Source: Firmicutes bacterium UBA4795
GTDB taxonomy: Bacteria; Bacillota; Desulfotomaculia; Desulfotomaculales; Nap2-2B
Length of the DNA: 8,544 bases
NCBI GenBank assembly: GCA_002402825.1
Contig: DHGP01000032.1
Location: 1-8,544, forward strand
Direction: 5' to 3'
The notes beneath the pieces were generated by a model, which saw only the letters and a program-made list of their open reading frames with translations, was not told the DNA's origin and ran no database searches. The position numbers and the translations under genes were made by a program. Positions 1 through 5,550 of this stretch are shown one piece after another. Position 1 is the stretch's first letter, and each line of letters opens with the position of its first letter.

Positions 1-11
1 GGTAAAGGTCT

Positions 12-422
12 TTGTCTAGTATCAATCAGCAAAGCTTGGGTTTAACTGCTGAGGATCTTCGGGAAGCTCAAAGAAAGCTAACAAATTTGCGCAGATTAAC
101 CAGAAATGCCGATATTGCTAGGTATGAGGAGAAACTTGGTCAGGTTGGGGAAGATGGCTACCTGTCATCACAGGAGGAATCCGAACTTAATGAACTAAAG
201 GAACAACTTAGTCTTGCTGATGATGAGATTAGTCATACTTATGGAAAGCTTACTCGCTTAAAACGCCTCTCTGCCATTAAAGATGGGAATCTTCCTGCGC
301 TTGCTGCTGAATTCTTCTTAAAAAAGTGGTTTTTTAAAACCATAATTCATAGGAGGCAGGAGTTCTCTCTCGCTCCCCTCTTTTTTTGGAGTGTTCTTGT
401 AAGAAATAAAAAAGTAGGTTAG
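12..422 (+). CDS. Hypothetical coiled-coil protein, possibly a truncated gene end
   Basis: I do not recognise this 136-residue product. Residues 12 to about 95 are charged and helical, rich in Leu, Glu, Lys and Arg, with two similar stretches (RKLTNLRRL near residue 21 and GKLTRLKRL near 78), so an antiparallel coiled-coil hairpin is plausible. From about residue 103 the translation becomes hydrophobic and irregular, and it crosses an AT-only inverted repeat (318-325 against 330-337), so the real homologous part may end before that. The only available start is a TTG at 12 with a GGTAAAGG just 3 bases upstream; an in-frame TAA lies at 3-5. No ATG occurs inside. It may therefore be the 3' remnant of a gene that began outside the window and was frameshifted. 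Its last bases overlap the hicBA promoter. Confidence 0.4.
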   Translation: MSSINQQSLGLTAEDLREAQRKLTNLRRLTRNADIARYEEKLGQVGEDGYLSSQEESELNELKEQLSLADDEISHTYGKLTRLKRLSAIKDGNLPALAAEFFLKKWFFKTIIHRRQEFSLAPLFFWSVLVRNKKVG

Positions 423-425
423 AAT
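397..425 (+). promoter_or_regulatory. Putative sigma-A promoter of hicBA
   Basis: A TTGTAA box (397-402) and a TAGAAT box (420-425) are separated by 17 bases, matching the -35/-10 consensus at 4/6 and 5/6 positions. The hicB start at 466 lies about 40 bases downstream, a normal leader length. It overlaps the end of the preceding ORF, which suggests the toxin-antitoxin pair is transcribed independently of it. Confidence 0.5.
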
Positions 426-465
426 AGCTTATAGGTAGTAAGTTTAAGGAATGGAGGCGCTTTTT

Positions 466-663
466 ATGCAGGTTTTTTGTGTAATTGAGAAAATTGATGA
501 TGAGTATCTCGCCTATTGCGATGAATTAAGAGCTACTGCGAGTGGCGATACGGAACAGGAAGCCCTGGAGAACTTGAAACTTGCCATAAACGAACTGGTG
601 AAGTGTTGCAGAGAAGAAATTATTGGATCAAATAAGAAGAGGGTTTTGGTGGAGGTGAGTTAA
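466..663 (+). CDS. hicB: HicB-family antitoxin, short form
   Basis: A 65-residue HicB-like protein with the partial RNase H-like fold that wraps and neutralises the HicA mRNA interferase. The N-terminal beta strands (QVFCVIEKIDDEYLAYCDEL) align with the usual 'VIEEDEDGYYVASVPEL' pattern, followed by the diagnostic helix SGDTEQEALENLKLAINEL. There is no added ribbon-helix-helix or HTH domain, as is common in short HicB proteins, so DNA binding by the protein alone is uncertain. I chose ATG 466 over ATG 451 because a GGAGG at 453-457 sits 8 bases before 466; that GGAGG lies inside the longer reading. The gene order is antitoxin then toxin, the reverse of classic hicAB but seen in many HicBA pairs. 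Its 3' end carries GGAGGTGA (651-658), which would serve as the ribosome binding site of hicA. Confidence 0.8.
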   Translation: MQVFCVIEKIDDEYLAYCDELRATASGDTEQEALENLKLAINELVKCCREEIIGSNKKRVLVEVS

Positions 664-665
664 AG

Positions 666-893
666 ATAGCGTCTCTACCAGAAATAACCTACAAGGAGCT
701 TATTGCTCTGGTGAAGCGCTTTGGTCTTATCCTGCGTGGAGATGGCTCGCCGGTTGTTGTGGGTAGAAATCGAAAGGGCGTGTCTTTTACAATACACCAT
801 CATCCAGGCAAACGAGTTAGGCCACAAAAACTGGCTAAGATACTGAAGCACATTGGGGTATCGCACGAAGAGTTTTGGGACTGGTACAAATAG
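666..893 (+). CDS. hicA: HicA-like mRNA interferase toxin, probably inactivated
   Basis: The family role is a small double-stranded-RNA-binding-fold ribonuclease that cleaves mRNA and is blocked by HicB. The full homology starts at codon 666 (ASLPEITYKELIALVKRFG after the first codon) and ends with HHHPGKRVRPQKLAKILKHI followed by GVSHEEF, the typical HicA C-terminal helix. Two things look wrong. First, codon 666 is ATA although GGAGGTGA at 651-658 is perfectly spaced for it; the only standard start left is GTG at 711, which drops the first 15 residues and the first helix. Second, the catalytic 'GSH' motif reads GSP, so the active-site His appears to be replaced by Pro. Three consecutive His later in the chain are not at the usual site. 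Family membership is fairly secure; loss of toxicity is inference. The IS remnant begins within a dozen bases of its stop. Confidence 0.65.
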   Translation: MASLPEITYKELIALVKRFGLILRGDGSPVVVGRNRKGVSFTIHHHPGKRVRPQKLAKILKHIGVSHEEFWDWYK

Positions 894-903
894 GGGCGGA
901 AAT

Positions 904-1622
904 ATAATAACTGATTTCATCATAGAAAATATGATGGGTTGGCATCACAGCGGGTTTAACGTATATTGTGGAGAAGCCATCTGGCCTTCCGACCAGGAGG
1001 AGATTGAGAGGTTAGCCCAATATATTGTCCGGGCTCCCATCTCACAGGAAAGATTGCTCTATATACCGGCATCCGAATCGAATGACGGTGTCGCGCGAGT
1101 AATCTATAAAGGCAAAAACAGCTTAAGTCCGTGAAACTTTTGTGGCGCTGGATTGGCTGGCCCGGCTGGTTACCCATATTCCCAACAGGGGTGAACAACT
1201 TGTCCGGTATTACGGGTACTATTCAAACAAGTCACGGGGCACGCGCAAAAAAACAGAGACTGACAACCAGGTGCCTTCACTGGTTGATTCCGATATTTCA
1301 AAAAAGGCATTCCGCAGGAACTGGGCCCGCCTGATTCAAAAGGTTTACCATACCGATCCGCTGCTATGCCCCAAGTGCAACGGCTCCATGCGCATCATAT
1401 CCTTTATAGAAGAGGAAGAGACCATCTTTGAAGATATTGCTGCACCTTGATCTGTGGATGCCGGGAAATCATGATCCCCCCAACCTTTATAAGGAGCATC
1501 AGTACATACCTGCTTCAAAACCTTCCGGACCGTCTGATGATACAACCCGTGATGATTATGTCCTCCAAATGCCATATGAGGATGAATATTCCCAGTTGAC
1601 ACCTTATGAGGACTGCATTTAG
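904..1622 (+). pseudogene. IS91/IS801-type transposase, C-terminal remnant with two frameshifts
   Basis: This is the C-terminal half of a 'Transposase_32' family (IS91-like, HUH/Y-transposase) protein. Frame 1, about 904-1125, encodes WHHSGFNVYCGEAIWPSDQE and LAQYIVRAPISQERL, the family's hallmark region. Frame 2, about 1130-1425, carries ALDWLARLVTHIPNRGEQ, VRYYGYYSNKSRG, AFRRNWARLIQKVY and a zinc-knuckle-like CPKCNGSMRIISFIE. Frame 3, about 1428-1622, carries KILLHLDLW, NHDPP and the acidic tail typical of the family. Each change of frame equals one extra base, near 1125-1130 and near 1421-1430. The N-terminal zinc-binding and catalytic parts are missing, so about 240 of perhaps 380-400 residues remain. 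It cannot make a working transposase. The left break falls directly after the hicA stop. Confidence 0.85.
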
Positions 1623-1822
1623 GGTTCTTATCAAGATAGGTTCGCATTGGACAGTATATGGCTATGAGGATTGCTCACGTGTTGTTACATGGAATCTGCC
1701 ATGGCCTGTTTGATTGTGCGCACATTTTGGCATGAGAGTCTTCATGCCTGTCCTTTTTGGTAAAATAGCCAGGCTATCGTTCATATAAATCCAGTAAAGT
1801 AATGGTTTGGGAAAATTAATGT
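1623..1822. mobile_element. Probable right-hand flank of the IS91-like element
   Basis: No ORF with recognisable homology is present. A 7-bp inverted repeat (1729-1735 against 1742-1748, 6-base loop, followed by TGTCCTTTTT) could be a weak terminator or the subterminal hairpin that IS91-type elements carry near their 3' origin end. The exact end of the element cannot be set from one copy. Confidence 0.35.
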
Positions 1823-1852
1823 TTGACGGGTAGTAATATACTGTGTTACTAT
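1823..1852 (+). promoter_or_regulatory. Orphan promoter overlapped by a palindromic operator
   Basis: TTGACG (1823-1828) and TACTAT (1847-1852) are 18 bases apart, with a TGT extension before the -10 box. An inverted repeat TAGTAA-N9-TTACTA (1831-1836 and 1846-1851) fills the spacer and overlaps the -10 box, and a second pair AGTAATAT/ATATTACT (1832-1839 and 1857-1864) continues it. This is the usual layout of a promoter shut by a dimeric repressor. No gene follows on this strand: the next sequence is the TCCTA repeat and the 3' end of a convergent gene. The original target gene seems to have been lost. Confidence 0.45.
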
Positions 1853-1882
1853 CCTAATATTACTGAGATGGAAAAAGCTAAT

Positions 1883-1939
1883 TCCTATCCTATATTCCTA
1901 TCCTATATATCCTATCCCTATCCTATCTATCCTATCTAT
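1883..1939. repeat. TCCTA-type microsatellite
   Basis: About 57 bases of imperfect tandem TCCTA/TCCTATA/TCTATCCTA units. Plus-strand copies of TCCTA occur at least eight times. It covers the last codons and stop of the minus-strand gene that ends at 1898 and continues about 15 bases beyond. Such tracts expand and contract by slippage. Confidence 0.85.
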
Positions 1940-2332
1940 TTTTCGAACAACCATCATGGTAGCATTTCCAACATATTTGTAAACAGTGGCTGATGTTACA
2001 AATTCAGCAGAGCAGGATTTTGGCATGTCTTTTTGCGTATCGGGCTGATAGCCAAAAGGTTCTAAAATAGTTTTTACCATCCGTCCCAGTGCTTGTTTTG
2101 TGAAATTATCAGTTAAATCAAAAGTAGGTGATGGGAGATTTTTATAATAATTTTCTACTTCTTGAATGCAGGCAGATAAAGCAGGTTTGTTTGCTTCGGT
2201 TGCGTCTATCATTGCGATAATGTTATCGTCCTTTGACAGGATGTTTTCAAAAATATGGATTGCTTCCGGATTGCCGTCATATTTTTTACAGTTTGGATTA
2301 TGGGCAATAAAATCCCTAAATGATGCTTTCAT
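1898..2332 (-). CDS. Conserved hypothetical protein with microsatellite-encoded C-terminal tail
   Basis: A 144-residue soluble protein without signal peptide or membrane segment. I cannot assign a function. It looks like a conserved small Clostridial family from memory, with recognisable blocks: FRDFIAHNPNCKKYDGNPEA near residue 5, a central DDNIIAMIDAT...KPALSAC, and NFTKQALGRMVKTILEPFGY near residue 80-97. The ATG at 2330-2332 is preceded by a good TAGGAGGG ribosome binding site. The last 14 residues or so (KIDRIDRIGIGYIG) are translated from the TCCTA repeat, so the natural C-terminus probably lies near the preceding MMVVRKI and the tail is an expansion product. Transcription should start at the palindrome-covered promoter at 2356-2396. 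Alternatives include a regulator-associated or toxin-like small protein; nothing in the sequence decides this. Confidence 0.65.
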   Translation of the reverse strand: MKASFRDFIAHNPNCKKYDGNPEAIHIFENILSKDDNIIAMIDATEANKPALSACIQEVENYYKNLPSPTFDLTDNFTKQALGRMVKTILEPFGYQPDTQKDMPKSCSAEFVTSATVYKYVGNATMMVVRKIDRIDRIGIGYIG

Positions 2333-2355
2333 AGGTTATCCCTCCTAAAAAAAGA

Positions 2356-2396
2356 TTTTACATATGTATTATCACATATGTAAAAATAAATGTCAA
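2356..2396 (-). promoter_or_regulatory. Promoter with perfect 12-bp inverted-repeat operator
   Basis: On the minus strand TTGACA (2391-2396) and GATAAT (2368-2373) are 17 bases apart with a TGT extension, a near-consensus sigma-A promoter. TTTTACATATGT (2356-2367) and ACATATGTAAAA (2374-2385) form a perfect 12-bp inverted repeat whose 6-base spacer is the -10 box itself. A dimeric repressor bound here would block RNA polymerase. The ATGT/ACAT half-sites recall PadR-type operators, but the regulator is not visible in the window. Confidence 0.7.
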
Positions 2397-2474
2397 CACT
2401 ATAGAAAAACTTTAATTTATTTTTTATTGAAGATTTGAGGGCTTCAGGTATAAATATTCTAAGTCCCTTCATCG

Positions 2475-2520
2475 TTGCTGTTGTATTTTACGAAGAATAT
2501 TGCTATAATAATAACAGCAA
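2475..2520 (+). promoter_or_regulatory. Promoter and inverted-repeat operator of the Phd-ParE operon
   Basis: TTGTAT (2481-2486), 17 bases, then TATAAT (2504-2509) with a TGC extended -10 form a good promoter 30 bases before the antitoxin ATG. An 8-bp perfect inverted repeat, TTGCTGTT (2475-2482) and AACAGCAA (2513-2520), brackets the -35 box and the start region. This fits autoregulation by an antitoxin-toxin complex bound at both arms. Confidence 0.6.
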
Positions 2521-2539
2521 AAGGGAAAGGAGATTTATT

Positions 2540-2794
2540 ATGCCTAACATTAAGCCGATTTCCGATTTAAGGAATTACAATGAAGTGTTGCGCAGCATAG
2601 AGGAGGGTTCACCGGTCTTTTTAACAAAAAATGGCCGTGGCCGCTATGTGGTTATGGATATACAGGAATATGAAAAAATGCAGGCAAAATTAAAATTGCT
2701 TACTGAGCTTGCTAAAGGTGAAAAGGCAGGGCAGGAAAATGGATGGCTAACCATTGATGAACTAGAAGCATCCCTGGGGGTAACGAATGGTTAA
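2540..2794 (+). CDS. Phd/YefM-family (RelB-like) antitoxin
   Basis: An 84-residue antitoxin of the Phd/YefM fold. The N-terminal half, PISDLRNYNEVLRSIEEGSP then VFLTKNGRGRYVVMDIQEYE, is the dimeric DNA-binding module of the family, with the typical 'sDlrn...l...v..g.pv.ltknGrg..Vvm....Ye' pattern. The C-terminal 35 residues, helical and ending in WLTIDELEASLGV, would wrap the toxin. ATG 2540 is chosen because AAAGGAG (2526-2532) lies 7 bases upstream; a longer in-frame reading from 2435 would run through the promoter. The stop overlaps the toxin start by 8 bases, giving translational coupling. It would neutralise the ParE-type product and repress its own promoter through the inverted repeat at 2475-2520. 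Confidence 0.85.
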   Translation: MPNIKPISDLRNYNEVLRSIEEGSPVFLTKNGRGRYVVMDIQEYEKMQAKLKLLTELAKGEKAGQENGWLTIDELEASLGVTNG

Positions 2795-3119
2795 TCTTAA
2801 AATCTCGCCCAAAGCGCAAAAGGATATGCTTGAGATAAAAGAATATATCTCCGAGGAATTAGGTAATCCTACAGCAGCAACGAATGTGCTGGCCAAAATC
2901 ACCAAACGATTCAGAGATCTTATGGAATTCCCGTTGATTGGAGCGCCCTTGTCCTCTGTTATTAAAATTGAAACAAACTATCGTTACCTTGTGTGTGGGC
3001 AATATACAGCTTTTTACCGTTATGAAAATGATACTGTATATGTGGACAGAGTGCTATATGGCAGACGAGATTTTATGCGAATCCTCTTTGGGGATGTTGC
3101 AGAGGAAGAAGACAACTGA
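2787..3119 (+). CDS. RelE/ParE-family toxin
   Basis: A 110-residue toxin of the RelE/ParE superfamily. Family members either cleave ribosome-bound mRNA (RelE) or poison DNA gyrase (ParE). The N-terminal LKISPKAQKDMLEIKEYISE matches the family's 'sp.A..Dl..I..yi.e' helix pair, the middle PLIGAPLSSV and YRYLVCGQYTAFYRYENDTV match the beta sheet, and the end VDRVLYGRRDFMRILF is the classic ParE-like C-terminus. The 8-base overlap with the antitoxin places a GGGGG ribosome binding site inside the antitoxin gene. The frame is intact, so the pair looks functional. Whether it acts on gyrase or on mRNA cannot be told here; the overall pattern leans to ParE. Confidence 0.85.
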   Translation: MVNLKISPKAQKDMLEIKEYISEELGNPTAATNVLAKITKRFRDLMEFPLIGAPLSSVIKIETNYRYLVCGQYTAFYRYENDTVYVDRVLYGRRDFMRILFGDVAEEEDN

Positions 3120-3122
3120 TTA

Positions 3123-3510
3123 TCAAATATAAGGTAAGCATTCGGTGAAGTCTGCAAGGTTTATTTCTTTGACGGACTCGGCCATCAAAAGGCCGACGAT
3201 AATCAGCGCCGGCGCTGCAGCCGCGCCGGGATCAGACCGGCTACCGGGGACAGGACCAGTGCCAGGAGGAACAACACTCCGGTGGTCACGGCGGTGAGGT
3301 CAGTGCGGCCCCCTCGGCAATGCCGGCTGTACTTTCAACGTAGGCGGTGACGGTGCTGTTACCCACCAGGGCACCAAAGGAAACTCCGCCGGCATCCACC
3401 AGCATGGCCCAGCCCAGCTGGTCCGAGCGACCGCTATCGTCCAGAAGGCCGGCTTTTCCAGCCGTCCCCACCAGGGCGCCGAAAGTGTCGAATAGTTCCC
3501 CGAAAATGGA
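3123..3510 (-). pseudogene. Guanine/hypoxanthine permease (NCS2, AzgA/PbuG-like) fragment
   Basis: Read on the minus strand this is an internal piece of a purine permease of the AzgA/PbuG group. From 3510 it encodes FGELFDTFGALVGTAGKAGL, then DDSGRSDQLGWAMLVDAGG and STVTAYVESTAGIAEG, which matches the family's 'FvDlFDT.GTLvGva.kagll' and 'GtSTvTtYvESaaGv..GGrTGL' regions. At about 3310 one G is missing from a G run, after which the frame continues as RTDLTAVTTGVLFLLALVLS. At about 3222 a second one-base loss shifts to APALIIVGLLMAESVKEINL and ADFTECLP before a stop at 3123. Both ends are truncated: an in-frame stop lies at 3511-3513. About 130 of some 430-450 residues remain, so no transport is possible. 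The patch is clearly GC-richer than its neighbours. Confidence 0.85.
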
Positions 3511-3514
3511 TCAG

Positions 3515-3670
3515 CCGGTTAATCATCAATCAATAGAAGATTTTAAGATATCCTGCCGGCATCAGCTCGTCGAGGTATCTGCCAGGACGGGCATGGGACT
3601 CGAACAGCTCAAGCGATTGATTGCCCAATGTACTCACCTCTCCAGCGCGCCGCAATCGAGAGAGATATGA
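3515..3670 (+). pseudogene. Possible fragment of a GTPase G5 region
   Basis: On the plus strand, between two minus-strand remnants, the translation runs HQLVEVSARTGMGLEQLKRL followed by IAQ and a stop at 3668-3670. 'VSARTGxGLxxLKxxI' is the standard G5 'SA' loop and following helix of translation-factor-like GTPases (for example HydF, FeoB, EutP or MnmE relatives). Nothing upstream supplies a P-loop. The antisense strand also carries an open stretch here with a plausible RBS (LFESHARPGRYLDEL...), so the strand is not certain. Confidence 0.3.
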
Positions 3671-3831
3671 GGCGCATGAATATGAGGCTCGCGAGGATTT
3701 ATGCGTATAACCACCGCATGGTAACGGCTTCCCAGCCTTTCACTCAAATTCCGGATGATGGGAATAGCGGTGCCCGCCCCCATTTCAAGCGCTATAAGCA
3801 GACATCCACCAAATCCGAGACGTATAAAAAT
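3634..3831 (-). pseudogene. Sir2-like NAD-dependent deacetylase, C-terminal remnant
   Basis: The minus strand encodes LLIALEMGAGTAIPIIRNLS then ERLG, VVIRINPREPHIHAPHISLD and CGALE before a stop. This matches the C-terminal Rossmann end of bacterial Sir2-family proteins, in which 'viElGAGtaipTvR.fse' is followed by 'lvRINpREp.v....d.sl..GALeAL'. Only about 55-60 residues remain: the NAD-binding GAGxS start, the catalytic His and the zinc module are missing, and an in-frame stop at 3832-3834 marks the 5' break. It is a dead fragment. A plus-strand ORF across 3628-3855 is its shadow. Confidence 0.7.
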
Positions 3832-3897
3832 TTAAATCCAGGGTACATGCCCTGATGATAAAATCAAACATAAGAAAACCCCGATGGTGAAGTAAAA

Positions 3898-3928
3898 TTG
3901 AACCTTTCTTCATAAAAACATCTATAAC
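3898..3928 (+). promoter_or_regulatory. Weak candidate promoter of the sigma operon
   Basis: TTGAAC (3898-3903) and TATAAC (3923-3928) stand 19 bases apart, longer than ideal, about 57 bases before the sigma factor ATG. A second TATAAC follows at 3931-3936. The TGAACC motif also resembles an ECF -35 box but no matching CGT -10 box is present at 16-17 bases. Confidence 0.25.
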
Positions 3929-3984
3929 TTTATAACAAGGATCTTTGTGCCGGGTATTTTAAAAAGAGGGGCCAGCGTTAAATA

Positions 3985-4536
3985 ATGGATTTTTTGGAAA
4001 ATTGGTATGTAGGCGACGGTGAGGCTTTTCTTAAATTTTTTAATAATTACCATAATATGGTTTATAGAACAGCTTTCCTAATCACTGGCAGTAAAGAAGA
4101 AGCAGAAGATGTCCTGCAAGAAGTCTTTTTAGCTAGCTGGAAGGCCCGCCAAACCTATAACCCGGCAAAAGGGAAGTTAACTACCTGGCTATATAGCATA
4201 ACCGTTAAAACGGCTACCAGGCGTCACCGAAAAAAAGTTTTTTTCTCCCTGGAAGCCCTGGAAGAAATGCCAGGCAGCTTTCCTTCGCCCGAAGAACTGA
4301 CTATTTCAAGGCTGGAGTATCAGGCAATGGTAAAAGATTTGTACACCCTACCTGTAAAGCTACGTACGGTACTTATTTTAAGGTATTTTAATGAGCTTTC
4401 TTTAAACGAAATTTCTGGCATCTTAAATATTCCCGTAGGCACAGTTAAATCCCGTCTGCACCAAGGTTTAAAAATGCTCCGGAATAAAATTATATCTTGT
4501 CCAAGAAAAGAAAATGAGGATAAGGTGAAACTATGA
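3985..4536 (+). CDS. ECF-type RNA polymerase sigma factor (RpoE/SigW-like)
   Basis: A 183-residue extracytoplasmic-function sigma factor with only regions 2 and 4. Region 2, residues about 14-84, contains NNYHNMVYRTAF, the core-binding helix with EDVLQEVFLASW (41-52), and the -10 recognition part TTWLYSITVKTATRRHRKK. Region 4, about 117-170, contains LPVKLRTVLILRYFNELSLN followed by the HTH EISGILNIPVGTVKSRLHQG. Length is normal for the family. The ATG at 3985 has GAGGGG at 3966-3971, 13 bases away, so translation may be modest. The stop overlaps the next start (ATGA at 4533-4536), coupling it to its anti-sigma partner at near 1:1 ratio. It would direct transcription in response to an envelope or surface signal; the secreted-protein gene downstream is the obvious target candidate. 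The exact ECF group is not assigned. Confidence 0.92.
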   Translation: MDFLENWYVGDGEAFLKFFNNYHNMVYRTAFLITGSKEEAEDVLQEVFLASWKARQTYNPAKGKLTTWLYSITVKTATRRHRKKVFFSLEALEEMPGSFPSPEELTISRLEYQAMVKDLYTLPVKLRTVLILRYFNELSLNEISGILNIPVGTVKSRLHQGLKMLRNKIISCPRKENEDKVKL

Positions 4537-5495
4537 ACTGTCAGAGATTTAAGGATTTTATGCTTGATTATTTAGAAGGAGAGCTAAACGAAAAGATTTA
4601 TTCTGAGTTTAAAAAACATTTAAATGCTTGCCCGCAATGCCAGAAGGACCTGACAGAGCTAACCCAGACCCGTCAAAAAATAGGCCGGGCCTTAAAAATA
4701 ATGGCTGGAAAAGCTAATTTGCCTGTCAGCTCAGAAGAAAAAATAAGGCAGCAATTATCAGCTCAAATAGTTAAAAAAAAGACGAGCTGGGTTTATATCC
4801 CAGGCGGGCTTCGCTGGCAAAAGGTTTTTGCCCTGGCAGCAGCGCTTTTAATCATAAGCCTGGGGCTTTTCCTGACCATGCTGCCCCACCAATCCCTGGA
4901 AGCAAAAGTAACCGCTATTGCTACGGCCGACCAAAGACTGCAAAGCTTTTTGGAAGATAAAAAAGTAGTGGCAATACAAGTATCTATTACCAACAAAGAC
5001 CAGGGGCTTTTTCTTCTGGTTGTTGAAAAAAATGAAGATTTTCAGGAAATGCAGTTGGTCGTTGATGTAGCTATAAAAAAGGAACAAGTAAGAAGAATTG
5101 AAAAATATTCACCTTCTCCTTTAACAGAAAAAGAAAAGGAACTGGCTTTAGCCATAGCCCAAAGTAACCATGAAGTGAAAAATTTGTTAGCTCAAGGGTT
5201 TGTTATCAAAGATACTATGTCTGCCTTTCCCCCCTTGGGGCAGGAACCAATTGGCGAGAATATATATTCAAGAAGGTTTGCCAAGATAATCCTGAAAAAG
5301 AAACGGGAAAACAACCACTGGGTAATCAGAATCGATCTCACGGCCAAACAGGTAATTGCGATAAGCGAAAGTTTTCCCAATAAAGCAGCCACAAAGATAA
5401 AATGGGGTGAAGGAAAAGTAGAATTGTGGGATGACCACCAGGGGGGAGGCGTATTTAACGGCAAAGTTGAATATGGCAAAAACGAACCTTTTTAA
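4533..5495 (+). CDS. Membrane-bound zf-HC2 anti-sigma factor
   Basis: A 320-residue single-pass anti-sigma factor. The N-terminal cytosolic domain (1-45) has the ZAS zinc motif His29-x3-Cys33-x2-Cys36 (HLNACPQC), with Cys3 a likely fourth ligand, and would hold the ECF sigma factor inactive. A linker leads to one membrane segment at about 97-117 (VFALAAALLIISLGLFLTML). The remaining 200 residues should lie outside the cell; I recognise no domain there, but it is lysine-rich with alternating strands and helices (for example LTEKEKELALAIAQSNHEVK, then a VIRIDLTAKQVIAI strand pair near 265-278). It would act as the sensor. Release may be by regulated proteolysis or by conformational change; the sequence does not say. 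ATG 4533 overlaps the sigma stop and has AAGGTGA at 4522-4528. Confidence 0.88.
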   Translation: MNCQRFKDFMLDYLEGELNEKIYSEFKKHLNACPQCQKDLTELTQTRQKIGRALKIMAGKANLPVSSEEKIRQQLSAQIVKKKTSWVYIPGGLRWQKVFALAAALLIISLGLFLTMLPHQSLEAKVTAIATADQRLQSFLEDKKVVAIQVSITNKDQGLFLLVVEKNEDFQEMQLVVDVAIKKEQVRRIEKYSPSPLTEKEKELALAIAQSNHEVKNLLAQGFVIKDTMSAFPPLGQEPIGENIYSRRFAKIILKKKRENNHWVIRIDLTAKQVIAISESFPNKAATKIKWGEGKVELWDDHQGGGVFNGKVEYGKNEPF

Positions 5496-5524
5496 GTAAT
5501 AACGCCTATATATTTATAAAAAGT

Positions 5525-5550
5525 GGAAACAGCCCAAACATAGAGCCGGG
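5525..5550 (+). promoter_or_regulatory. Speculative ECF-type promoter before the secreted-protein gene
   Basis: GGAAAC (5525-5530), 16 bases, then CGGG (5547-5550) resembles the Firmicute ECF pattern TGAAAC-N16-CGTA. It lies between anti-sigma and secreted-protein genes, where a target promoter of the local sigma factor would be expected. The -10 match is partial and no equivalent copy is seen before the sigma gene. Confidence 0.25.

Noticed and set aside
318..341. AT-only inverted repeat near the end of the first ORF as a terminator
   Set aside because: The 8-bp stem contains no GC pair and would be very weak; it is more likely chance in AT-rich sequence.
1883..1939. CRISPR array
   Set aside because: The repeats are 5-9 bases and contiguous without spacers, so this is a microsatellite.
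3347..3510. First half of a plus-strand ORF rich in Pro, Arg and Ser
   Set aside because: It is antisense to the NCS2 permease fragment; only the part after about 3515 may be real.
3628..3855. Plus-strand 75-codon ORF across the Sir2 region
   Set aside because: The minus strand of the same bases encodes a recognisable Sir2 C-terminus, and the plus-strand product resembles nothing; it is a shadow.
4848..5479. Minus-strand ORFs inside the anti-sigma gene
   Set aside because: No ribosome binding sites or homology; they mirror a well-supported coding sequence.
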